64,000 nt of DNA from Moritella dasanensis ArB 0140 (lineage in GTDB: Bacteria; Pseudomonadota; Gammaproteobacteria; Enterobacterales; Moritellaceae): assembly GCF_000276805.1 (NCBI RefSeq), contig NZ_AKXQ01000001.1, positions 310,001 to 374,000 of the forward strand. The letters run 5' to 3'. The notes under the pieces are model-generated. The model ran no database searches and had not been told where the DNA came from. It saw nothing but the letters and a program-made list of their open reading frames with translations. The position numbers and the translations under genes were made by a program. Of this stretch, positions 37,538 to 45,619 are shown piece by piece; within the stretch, counting starts at the first letter, position 1, and every line of letters begins with the position of its first letter.

Positions 37538-37717
37538 TTAACCTTTAATCTCTTCAATTTTTTCAATGATCTCATCTTTATTGTCGATAAGGTCTGCAAT
37601 TTTCTCTTGTACCTGCTCGAATCCATCACTTTCAATAACGCTATTGATTTCATCCGTGTAATTAATACCAATATAAATACCAAAGCCGATTAATGCGATC
37701 GCGATAAGCTTAAACAT
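37538..37717 (-). CDS. Small single-pass membrane protein, 59 aa
   Basis: A 59-codon frame: an N-terminal hydrophobic helix (MFKLIAIALIGFGIYIGINY) is followed by an acidic amphipathic tail ('ADLIDNKDEIIEKIEEIKG'). The pattern of a membrane anchor plus a regular heptad-like charged helix is unlikely by chance in intergenic DNA. No family is recognised. It is divergent from the YdjM-like gene, starting 78 bp away. Confidence 0.6.
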   Translation of the reverse strand: MFKLIAIALIGFGIYIGINYTDEINSVIESDGFEQVQEKIADLIDNKDEIIEKIEEIKG

Positions 37718-37795
37718 AATAATTCCATTCTAATGATTAATTAATTCTTATTTGTCATATAATAGCAGCATTAAACTCTATAATGAAAGGCCATA

Positions 37796-38494
37796 ATGGC
37801 AAATTTCAATACACACTTAAATGTAGCAGCACTCGTAACAGGTGTTTGTTCTGCCAGTCTAGTTGCCGCCGGGCACATTGAACTTGATACCGCTGTGTGG
37901 CTTTGGTTCTTAGGCACAATGGGCGGTTTATTACCGGATATTGATTCTGATAATTCGACCTCACTGGATACCATCTTTAATCTTTTTGCGTTTGCGATTA
38001 TCTTGATCATCATGCGTTACCTCATCGATGATGATGCCGGTGATTTAAGCTTTATCAAGGTCATTGGGATCCCAGTTGTGACTTATGGGGTAATGAAATA
38101 CGGATTCAGAACTGTTTTTGAACGTTTAACGGTGCACAGGGGCAGTTGCCATTCTTTGTTATTTTTAACTTTATGTGGATTGTTGACGACGCAAGTGATT
38201 GCCAATATTGATGGTATTGATTCCGCTAAGGCCGATATTCTAGCCTGGTTGTCGGGTGGTTTTGTATGCTTAGGTGGTGTGATTCATTTAATGTTAGATG
38301 AACTGTACAGTGTTGATTTACGCAACATTAGGATAAAACGTTCATTTGGTACGGCGCTGAAAATCGTCGATTTTGACAGTAAATTGTTGATGTTAGCGAT
38401 GATGTTTGTTGTCGGTATGCTGTGGACAACGACACCTGAAGTAGAAAGTACACTGGATATGCTGAGTGACTGGTCGATGTTTCGTTTATTCTAA
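37796..38494 (+). CDS. YdjM-like membrane-bound metal-dependent hydrolase (DUF457)
   Basis: A 232-residue integral membrane protein. The family pattern of early histidine and acidic residues is visible: 'NFNTHLNVAAL' (H6), 'MGGLLPDIDSDNS' and 'HRGSCHSLLF'. About five TM segments follow. E. coli YdjM is LexA-regulated; no LexA box was recognised here. The hydrolase annotation rests on metal-ligand-like residues, not on biochemistry. Confidence 0.85.
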   Translation: MANFNTHLNVAALVTGVCSASLVAAGHIELDTAVWLWFLGTMGGLLPDIDSDNSTSLDTIFNLFAFAIILIIMRYLIDDDAGDLSFIKVIGIPVVTYGVMKYGFRTVFERLTVHRGSCHSLLFLTLCGLLTTQVIANIDGIDSAKADILAWLSGGFVCLGGVIHLMLDELYSVDLRNIRIKRSFGTALKIVDFDSKLLMLAMMFVVGMLWTTTPEVESTLDMLSDWSMFRLF

Positions 38495-38600
38495 CTCGTT
38501 TAAAGTATACATTAACTAAGCCAAAACATAGTTGTCAGTAATGAGCGCGTTACAATTAACGCCCTCATTACTGTCTGTCTACTGACCTATCTTTACTGAC

Positions 38601-38999
38601 TTATCTTAATTCTTCAAAGCGGTATGTTTTACGCGTCACACCAGATGCTTTCTTGTCTCGAGTTACGGCTATTTTCTGTTTACCACGCATTACATCATAC
38701 GTGATCAGGCCATCAACAAACGCGTCTTGACGTTTTTTTCTACCATCCAGATCAACCGTTTTGTTATTTACACGGCAGCTGTATTCCCACTTATCTTTGT
38801 TCTTGCTTTTAAGTGACAATAAAACTTTTGGTCCTTTAAGGCCAACGGCGTTGATTGTTCTTGGTGACTTGTTTAGCGTTAATGCTAATGCTGCTTTACA
38901 GATACCGTTATCGGTAATACGTGCCGCGGCAACATCGTTACTGTATGAAACTGAGCTAGCTAGCACGACTGCAGATAAAACGAATCCTGAAAACTTCAT
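38601..38999 (-). CDS. Secreted hypothetical protein, 132 aa
   Basis: A signal peptide at residues 1-24 (cleavage after 'NDVAA') is followed by a basic domain with 'DKWEYSCRVNNKTVDLDGR' and 'KTYRFEELR'. The two cysteines could form a disulfide. No family is recognised. The start at 38999 was chosen because it puts the signal peptide at the N-terminus; the frame extends upstream to 39116. Confidence 0.7.
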   Translation of the reverse strand: MKFSGFVLSAVVLASSVSYSNDVAAARITDNGICKAALALTLNKSPRTINAVGLKGPKVLLSLKSKNKDKWEYSCRVNNKTVDLDGRKKRQDAFVDGLITYDVMRGKQKIAVTRDKKASGVTRKTYRFEELR

Positions 39000-39273
39000 A
39001 AGATACTCACTGGTTGTAATTGTGGATGCATAATAAGTACAACGGCAGACATTTTCAATAACAGGCACCGTAATTTTTGAGAATATATAAACGACGGTAA
39101 TATGATGTTTAATCATGCGTTACTTAGTCTTATATATAATGTTTTATGGTCTTTAATGGCAGTACTTTTTTGAGGTGATAGATAAGAGAGGGGGAAATAG
39201 AAAAGGAAGTAGGGAATAAGTGCCTAACAGGTAGGTTAAGCACTTCATTTATTGTATTAATCGATTTGACGAA

Positions 39274-39633
39274 TTAAAGCTTTTCGATTTCTACAACTGA
39301 TTGCGTAAATGCATTTAGTTCAAGTTCTGCACATTCGCCTTCAGATACCCAGTTTAGACCAACGATAACGTTATCTTCGTTTAGATCTTCAATCCAAAAT
39401 TCAAGTAAGTCAGATACTGAGATAGCCGTTGCTTTAAAGTCTTTCCATTCATCACTGCAATGTATTGTAGCAAGTGCTTCTGTAGACCAAATTGGCATAG
39501 CATCTGTGTTTTCGAAGTTAACTGAATCACATACAACCCAATCTTCACCTGTTTTGTCTTGTAAGCCCCAAACTTGTTGGTTAGGTTTAACGTCAGCAAA
39601 GAATTTAGTTATTATTGGATTTGTTTCTGTCAT
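39274..39633 (-). CDS. DUF2750 family protein
   Basis: A 119-residue acidic cytosolic protein. The family blocks are visible: 'VWGLQDKTGEDWVVCDS', 'PIWSTEALATIHCSDEW', 'LLEFWIEDLNEDNVIVGLNW'. This small family of unknown function resembles immunity or adaptor proteins in size. It stands alone, with AGAGA before the ATG. Confidence 0.82.
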   Translation of the reverse strand: MTETNPIITKFFADVKPNQQVWGLQDKTGEDWVVCDSVNFENTDAMPIWSTEALATIHCSDEWKDFKATAISVSDLLEFWIEDLNEDNVIVGLNWVSEGECAELELNAFTQSVVEIEKL

Positions 39634-39931
39634 GAGATTCTCTTTGTATTAGGAATAATGTATTAAGAATAATAGTTCTGCGCGCATTATACGGATAACA
39701 TCGCAAATAGTCAGTAAATATACTAACTCATGGTGATGAGGAAGTTTAAGTGGCTAGGGAGCCTTCTTTTACTGGGATAATTTGCAGGACAAGTGAGTGT
39801 GATTTATCAACACATTGGCCTAATTACAACGTAGTTAGATGTAAATCGCAACGTAAAGTGAACGGGTTGAGTTAATTAGGCCTTTGATATTTACAATGCA
39901 TGCAAGCTTCTATACTATTCGGACCTGCTGC

Positions 39932-40022
39932 GGAGGGGTGGCAGAGTGGCCGAATGCACTGGTCTTGAAAACCAGCAGGGGTTAATAGCTCCTCGAGAGT
40001 TCAAATCTCTCCTCCTCCGCCA
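39932..40022 (+). tRNA. tRNA-Ser (anticodon UGA)
   Basis: The acceptor stem GGAGGGG pairs with CTCCTCC, G is the discriminator and CCA is encoded (40020-40022). The anticodon arm is CTGGT-CTTGAAA-ACCAG with TGA at 39966-39968. A long variable arm, typical of class II serine tRNAs, and a T arm (GAGAG-TTCAAAT-CTCTC) complete the cloverleaf. Confidence 0.97.
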
Positions 40023-40032
40023 TTATTTAGAG

Positions 40033-40066
40033 AAGCCGGTACTTATTCATTTAAGTACCGGCTTTT
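40033..40066 (+). terminator. Terminator of tRNA-Ser
   Basis: AAGCCGGTACTTA and TAAGTACCGGCTT form a perfect 13-bp stem with a 6-nt loop and a T run, 10 bp after the tRNA. Confidence 0.95.
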
Positions 40067-40076
40067 TGCTTTCTGC

Positions 40077-40115
40077 TATTAAGTTATTAAGTTATTAAGT
40101 TATTAAGTTATTAAG
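40077..40115. repeat. 8-bp tandem repeat, about 4.5 copies
   Basis: The unit TATTAAGT is repeated without interruption immediately beyond the stop of the 789-residue secreted protein. Such octamers are slippage-prone; here it is non-coding. Confidence 0.9.
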
Positions 40116-42485
40116 CTAAAGAGTTGGGATCCCATTTCCAGAAAAACTAACTTTAATATTATCTATCGTACTGAGATCGATATCTTCCCAGTTATTTAAT
40201 TTTATGGTCCAAGTGGTAAAAGGCGTTGGCATAAAATAGTTTAACGCATAATCAGATGCTATCGCGCCACTGGTCAGCATTTTCACTTCTTGTGTTTCGC
40301 TATTGATCAAATTGTAAATGATTCTTCTAAACAATGGCATGGCTGTAAAAGTGTAATTATCTTGATATCTTCTATCTTGATAAGAGCCACTCGATAGTAA
40401 ATCAATATTATACAAACCTGTCGGTAGGCCTGTGCCCTCGATAAAAATACCGACTTCACTCAGCCTTACTCGGTCGAAATCTGAAAATATTGTGCTACCT
40501 AATGGTAATGTGAAATGCAAAATACCCGTATTTTTAAATTCGGCTAATTTATAGCTGTCATTAATATTATGAGTAATCGATGTAAAGTCTTGCGGACGAG
40601 GATAAAAATGATCCAAACTAGCCGCTTCCTGCTCACGCATAAAAGCAAGATCTTGTGTATAAGCAGCAAAAGATTTGTTTAAAGAAGCGGTCACAGAACT
40701 CTCTTCTAAAGACCAGTAAGCAAAAGCGGAGCGATAATTAGCAAGCGCAATAAACATAGGGCGTTTAAGGTTGCTCAAGGTCCTGAAAAATGCGTCTTCT
40801 AATGCAGTCACAGCTCTGGCATCGTCATCAATTGATGAAATAAGCGCTGATACTCGGTTGATATTCGCTACATTGACTTGGCTCGCAATTCTTAAATCGA
40901 TTTGTCTGGATAACTCTTGTGCTAAGTTAATTGCTGTTGCCGAAATCGCTTTTGCTTGAGCAGCCAGTCTTTCCAGCTCTGCAAGGTATTGGGTACTGCC
41001 AATAACACCTGCACTAATAACACTTGAAAAGTCAGCTCGAGCATCGATTAGAAACTCATCCCAAACGAGATTGGATGCTTCCACTGTTGGTACCGTGTGC
41101 TGAATCGTATTATAAAATTTGGCTATGTCATCTGCCAGCACTTGATATTCTACATCTTTAGAAAAGGTGTCGAGAGCTGCCAGCGATTCTTTAATCTCAC
41201 GTTGTCTTTTCGCGATCGTGTCTAAATTTTTCTTTAACAGAATTATTTTGGTGCCTAAATCAGGTAGCGTCGATATAAACTTGATCAAAGCACTGGGATC
41301 ACCTCCGGCTGAACCTGCTATCGCCGTGCCTGCATTGGCTATTGCACTGACTACATCAAACACAGTTTGAATGGTCGCTCGGTCTGCAAAAGTCTCTAAA
41401 CCCTGTCTAAACGCAATTTGGGCTTTAAGGATATTCGTATCTTGGCCTTCATAGTTCGCAGTTTGCTGAATAAGCGATTCCCTTAATTGATTAACTTGGT
41501 TAACCGACCGCTCAATAATCGCAAACTCTGCACTGCTTACGCTTTGCAGGTCTTCCAGCATAAGCACTGCAAGTTGCTTACGATCTGCAAGAAGGAGACC
41601 TCTATCAATATAGTTCTGATATTTATCTTCATAGGCGCCCATCGCGTCTAAATAACTGGCATAGGTATACTCATACATATCATGGTTTAAGCCCGGCACA
41701 TAATGAGGATTATTGTATGAAAGCTGAATGAATTGCTTTAAATTTGAGATTTGTAAATAGAGTGAATCTAATTCTACGTTTTGGTCAATCGCGACAGGCA
41801 TGAACCTCAATACGCTTTCAACCCAGTCAAGCATCGCTAAGCTAAGCTCTGGTGCGTTATCAAAAATAGACGCTGCCATATCAAAAGAATGATTAAAAAT
41901 AGCTAAGTATGGGGCACTTTCTATTGCGATCAGGGCATCTATTTCACTTTCTATCGTTCTCTTGTCATATGTCGTTTCTGAAATAGTATAAATTTCACCA
42001 AAACCCTCGCTTACCGGCACCACAATATCAAACTCATAACCAGCGGGAAGTAGGGTGATCACGTTGATATTACCATTGATATTTTTTGCAAATATACCTA
42101 GGCTCACTGAGTTTGACGTTCTTGCATCTATATTTAATGTGACAGCACTATCGCCAGTAATATTTCTAGCAAATATAAATAATCGCTGATTAGTTAAGTT
42201 AGCGATAACACTTTCGGTTATAACCAGTGTATCGGCCACAATAACGATTACATTCGGTTTATTCGCGCCATTGGTTAATGAATAATCATTTAAAATAGTG
42301 CTTAAATCTAATAACATGCCTGAGACTAAATAAGATTGACCATCATTTATTATTGTTTTTTCAGTCACGCTATCAGGTAAATTTTTAGGTGCCGGAAGAT
42401 CATGATAATTAATCCATTCAGCGGCATTAGCGCCGAAGCTAAATAACAAACTGAGTGTGATAATAAAAGCGTTGAAAACATTCAT
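40116..42485 (-). CDS. Large secreted protein with helical core, toxin-like
   Basis: A 789-residue exported protein with signal peptide 1-21 ('SFGANA'). Three zones are visible: a beta-rich N-terminus (about 40-170) with short hydrophobic strands; a long helical region (about 170-640) with an alanine/glycine-rich hydrophobic segment at 373-405 that could insert in a membrane; and a beta-rich C-terminus ('NTGILHFTLPLG', 'PFTTWTIKLNNWEDIDLS') that faintly recalls binding modules of Tc-type toxins. No domain is firmly recognised. It lies 159 bp behind the 405-residue alpha-PFT-like protein on the same strand and has AAGGATG before its ATG. Toxin function is inference. Confidence 0.6.
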   Translation of the reverse strand: MNVFNAFIITLSLLFSFGANAAEWINYHDLPAPKNLPDSVTEKTIINDGQSYLVSGMLLDLSTILNDYSLTNGANKPNVIVIVADTLVITESVIANLTNQRLFIFARNITGDSAVTLNIDARTSNSVSLGIFAKNINGNINVITLLPAGYEFDIVVPVSEGFGEIYTISETTYDKRTIESEIDALIAIESAPYLAIFNHSFDMAASIFDNAPELSLAMLDWVESVLRFMPVAIDQNVELDSLYLQISNLKQFIQLSYNNPHYVPGLNHDMYEYTYASYLDAMGAYEDKYQNYIDRGLLLADRKQLAVLMLEDLQSVSSAEFAIIERSVNQVNQLRESLIQQTANYEGQDTNILKAQIAFRQGLETFADRATIQTVFDVVSAIANAGTAIAGSAGGDPSALIKFISTLPDLGTKIILLKKNLDTIAKRQREIKESLAALDTFSKDVEYQVLADDIAKFYNTIQHTVPTVEASNLVWDEFLIDARADFSSVISAGVIGSTQYLAELERLAAQAKAISATAINLAQELSRQIDLRIASQVNVANINRVSALISSIDDDARAVTALEDAFFRTLSNLKRPMFIALANYRSAFAYWSLEESSVTASLNKSFAAYTQDLAFMREQEAASLDHFYPRPQDFTSITHNINDSYKLAEFKNTGILHFTLPLGSTIFSDFDRVRLSEVGIFIEGTGLPTGLYNIDLLSSGSYQDRRYQDNYTFTAMPLFRRIIYNLINSETQEVKMLTSGAIASDYALNYFMPTPFTTWTIKLNNWEDIDLSTIDNIKVSFSGNGIPTL

Positions 42486-42644
42486 CTTACATCCTTATAG
42501 TCATAGAAACCGATTAGTATTGAAAGCTAATATAGACAGCTAGTATAGAAAATAGATTGAGCCTATAGAGGCCATAATAGCTATTCACCTAACCCCTTAC
42601 AGCGTTAGATAAATAGTGCTAATAGATCGTGTTAATAGATCGCT

Positions 42645-43862
42645 TTAATCCATGATCACATAAGCGTTCTGCGCAAATCTTCTTGCTTTGGTGCTTATTT
42701 CCAGCCATTTAGGACCTACCACGCCAGCCAGTGGGCTGCTGACAATACCGGCAACCAGTAAATTGGCATTTCTTAAGGCATCTTCACTATCTAATGAATT
42801 TAACGATGTGGTGAGCGAGTCGAAATCACTTTCTAGGCCCTGCCAGTGAAGTTGCACTTTTTTCAGCTGAGGTAATGCATTTTCAATATGTGTCAGCATT
42901 TTATTGATGTTTGAGTGCGCGATTTCATAAGAAGCGCCAAGGTTAACCGCATGTTCTAAACTTGCATTTGCTGCATTTATTTGGTTGTTTACATCTGCAA
43001 TCAAATTATCTAACCTGACTTTTCTAGCGCCTTCAATACTGCCACAAATAGTTAAAACCAGCGGACCACCTATTGCGCAGAGGCCAATATTACGTTTCGC
43101 TTCACTTAGATCGCTCCTGTAACCTGCTATTTCACTGTTTAGTAGGCTGATGTTATTCCTTAAGGTACTAATCGAATCACTGTTGAGTAATGTAGAAAAA
43201 TCACCTTCAATAACATCAAGTTGTGCTTTTTGAGCTTCAACGTCGGCGGAAAATTGTTTTAAATCCTCAACGGCTTTCGTTGTTGCTTGCTGCTGTAGAT
43301 GGGTAAAGTTCTTTAATACATTTAAAAATGAAAGTGCTGCATCACGATTGGTCGCGGCAGCAGAAAGGTCAAACGCGAGGGCGTTTTGTTGTAGCTGGGT
43401 AAGCTGATTCATCAAGGGCTGGATAAGTTGTGGGTGTATATCGCCATAGTTTGCAAGTTGTAGCGCTAAATCAACAATACTTGGGTAAATGGTTGAGTTC
43501 CAATCATGACCAGACTGATTAATACTGGTAAATTCAGCTAGCAAATTCTGATATTCATAGCTAAATGCATCATTCGCAGGAAACTTTGTGAGTGTGCGTA
43601 AAGATGCTTCCGTTGTTGGTAATGAGATAGCGGCCGTTGCATAGGCTTGAATTTGATACCACTCCGCGGTTGAAAGTAGCGATGTATCTGACCCAGTATC
43701 AATAAATAATGAGTCACCTTCAAAGTCTCCTTGGATCGTATCATAATCAAGAGGAGGAATTTCAGTGATGGTTTGTGCATGCAATAATGTTGACCCAACG
43801 ATAGATAAAGCAAGTAAGCTCATTTTAAAGCCACGTAGTTGTTTATTTGTGTTAATTTTCAT
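42645..43862 (-). CDS. Candidate alpha-helical pore-forming toxin (HBL/NHE/Mak-like)
   Basis: A 405-residue exported protein, signal peptide to about residue 30 ('LLHAQ'). The mature chain is almost wholly helical with long heptad-like stretches (about 140-255 and 280-360). These are broken by one hydrophobic hairpin at about 259-275 (NIGLCAIGGPLVLTICGS), flanked by charged residues. This helix-hydrophobic-tongue-helix layout and the size are those of ClyA-superfamily toxins such as HblB, NheA, XaxA and MakA. Similarity is structural in feel; I cannot confirm homology by eye. Two cysteines (262, 273) in the tongue are unusual. Diverges from a ToxR-like regulator. Confidence 0.55.
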   Translation of the reverse strand: MKINTNKQLRGFKMSLLALSIVGSTLLHAQTITEIPPLDYDTIQGDFEGDSLFIDTGSDTSLLSTAEWYQIQAYATAAISLPTTEASLRTLTKFPANDAFSYEYQNLLAEFTSINQSGHDWNSTIYPSIVDLALQLANYGDIHPQLIQPLMNQLTQLQQNALAFDLSAAATNRDAALSFLNVLKNFTHLQQQATTKAVEDLKQFSADVEAQKAQLDVIEGDFSTLLNSDSISTLRNNISLLNSEIAGYRSDLSEAKRNIGLCAIGGPLVLTICGSIEGARKVRLDNLIADVNNQINAANASLEHAVNLGASYEIAHSNINKMLTHIENALPQLKKVQLHWQGLESDFDSLTTSLNSLDSEDALRNANLLVAGIVSSPLAGVVGPKWLEISTKARRFAQNAYVIMD

Positions 43863-44272
43863 TTGTCTGTTCCCTTAGATAAATATGATTTTATTTTTAA
43901 GGTTTAAAAAATATTAATCCTTTTCCGCGATAGGAATATGCCAGAGCGATATAATGGTTTTTGGAACAGAGATCTAAATTTGATATGTATCAATAAAGAT
44001 TTATTACATTTATGTCTGTTTATAAATATAAACCTATTGATTTGTAAAGGATTTGGTTTTATTTTCCATATGAGTAAATCGCAAGTTATCGCCTATGTAG
44101 ACAACGATTAAACTCGGGTATATAAATTACGGCGCTCGTTTTTATAAAATATTAAGTGGAATACATAGCTATATTTATATTTTTAGGTTATATAATTAGC
44201 ATCTAAGATGTTAATTATTATGACGTTAATTGTCGTGGAGTTAATTTATTATCCTGATAGAAGGTTGCTTTC
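43863..44272. other. AT-rich divergent control region of the toxin-like locus
   Basis: A 410-bp region between the toxin-like operon and the ToxR-like gene. It holds a palindrome at 44018-44033 (GTTTATAAATATAAAC) and three GTTAATT repeats at 15-bp spacing just before the regulator. No coding frame is supported. Confidence 0.6.
44210..44246 (+). promoter_or_regulatory. Three GTTAATT repeats at exact 15-bp period
   Basis: GTTAATT starts at 44210, 44225 and 44240. The 15-bp spacing is about 1.4 helical turns. They lie 27-63 bp upstream of the ToxR-like start and could be direct-repeat operators for a winged-helix regulator. Confidence 0.5.
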
Positions 44273-45526
44273 ATGACATACAAAATTTCTAACAATGTCA
44301 TTTTTTGTAAAGTAAAAGCGAATTTTAAAAGTTTAGAAAGTACGCAGAAATTAAGTTCATCAGAAAAAGAAATCATAGACTTGTTATGTTTTAAAAATGG
44401 CTCTGTTGTTTCTAAAGATGAGTTGAAAGTAATAGGCTGGCCAGGATTGGAAGTAACCGATCAATCTTTAACACAAGCTATCTATTCACTCAGAAAAAAA
44501 TTAGCTTTATGTGGCGCTGATGATGTTATTGCGACTGTGTTCAATCAGGGTTATAGCGTTAAAAATGCGGAGGTATTATCGGAAGATGCGTTATCTTTAC
44601 GACCGCACTCTATTTATAAGTTTAAAGTCTTTAAGTTAAAAGTCTTTAAATTAAAAGTCGTTAAGATAAAAGCGACAAATATCCTACCATTTTTCATTTG
44701 TTTACTCTTACCCTACATACTCTATGACCAGTACCTACACAATGAAAGTAATAATGAAGAATTGGGATTTTTGTCTCCGCAAACAAACTATATACATAAT
44801 GGCCACTACCTTACATTTATCTCCAATGAGAATATAAACAAAGATAGAAAAGTCATGATTGAAATGTTCGTTGATAAAATACCCACTAAAAGTAAGGTAT
44901 TTTCTTTTATAACCACTGATAAAACCTATATTCTAGCTTGCCCATTAACTAATAATGCCATTATGTGTGACAGTACTGTAAGTAAAGTATTAGAACTGCC
45001 AGCCAATGAAGAGAACATTGCGGTTACTAAAGTGAAAGAGTGGTTCTCATTACAGCAAGAAATTAAAAGTGAACTGCCGCTATTTACAGGGGTAATGATG
45101 AGCTCGGTTAACTATATGTTTGTTGATGAACAACTCACCATTACGGATAAAGTGCGCTTTATTTTCGATTTTAACAATCAGGTCGAAAGTGGGTTTAAAG
45201 AGTTCAAGCTTAAAGATAAAAAATATGCAGGAAAGTATAAAGGCTCTATATTATATTCGAAGAAATCAGATACAAAAAATACCTTTGTTAGCCGTAGTGG
45301 TGATTTTACCTTTAGTTTTGATCACAATGTCGGTACGGCAGCGTTAATAATGCAAAATAGAACGATAGACATCATTCCTTTTAATCGTCTTTTAAAAGAT
45401 AAATGTAGCAAACAGATCACAGAAAAACGTGTCATTTGGAAGGTGGGAGAATGGGGCAATCAATCTCTATGGGTATCCACTTCTTCTAATAAGATGTGGT
45501 TGTTTGAAGAAAACCCACTCTATTAG
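44273..45526 (+). CDS. ToxR/CadC-like membrane-bound transcriptional regulator
   Basis: A 417-residue single-pass regulator. An OmpR/PhoB-type winged helix occupies residues 1-100 ('LSSSEKEIIDLLCFKNGSVVSKDEL', seen in part as EKEIIDLLCFKNG; 'SLTQAIYSLRKKL'). A basic linker at 115-134 consists of repeated FKLKV-like units, then comes a TM at about 137-152 and a periplasmic domain to 417. ToxR-family proteins sense envelope signals and activate distant or adjacent genes directly. It diverges from the two secreted toxin-like genes, its most likely targets. Confidence 0.85.
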   Translation: MTYKISNNVIFCKVKANFKSLESTQKLSSSEKEIIDLLCFKNGSVVSKDELKVIGWPGLEVTDQSLTQAIYSLRKKLALCGADDVIATVFNQGYSVKNAEVLSEDALSLRPHSIYKFKVFKLKVFKLKVVKIKATNILPFFICLLLPYILYDQYLHNESNNEELGFLSPQTNYIHNGHYLTFISNENINKDRKVMIEMFVDKIPTKSKVFSFITTDKTYILACPLTNNAIMCDSTVSKVLELPANEENIAVTKVKEWFSLQQEIKSELPLFTGVMMSSVNYMFVDEQLTITDKVRFIFDFNNQVESGFKEFKLKDKKYAGKYKGSILYSKKSDTKNTFVSRSGDFTFSFDHNVGTAALIMQNRTIDIIPFNRLLKDKCSKQITEKRVIWKVGEWGNQSLWVSTSSNKMWLFEENPLY

Positions 45527-45619
45527 GATTTTCACCGCTTTTTGCTTTCTGTGTTGCCATACTTGATCCACAATGTTACTAATAGTAATCATTCCCCTTT
45601 ATTCATGATCCCGACTCTT

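Noticed and set aside
39932-45526. Genomic island inserted at tRNA-Ser
   Set aside because: The toxin-like genes lie beside the tRNA, but no integrase and no repeat of the tRNA 3' end was found at the other side; the tRNA also has its own terminator.
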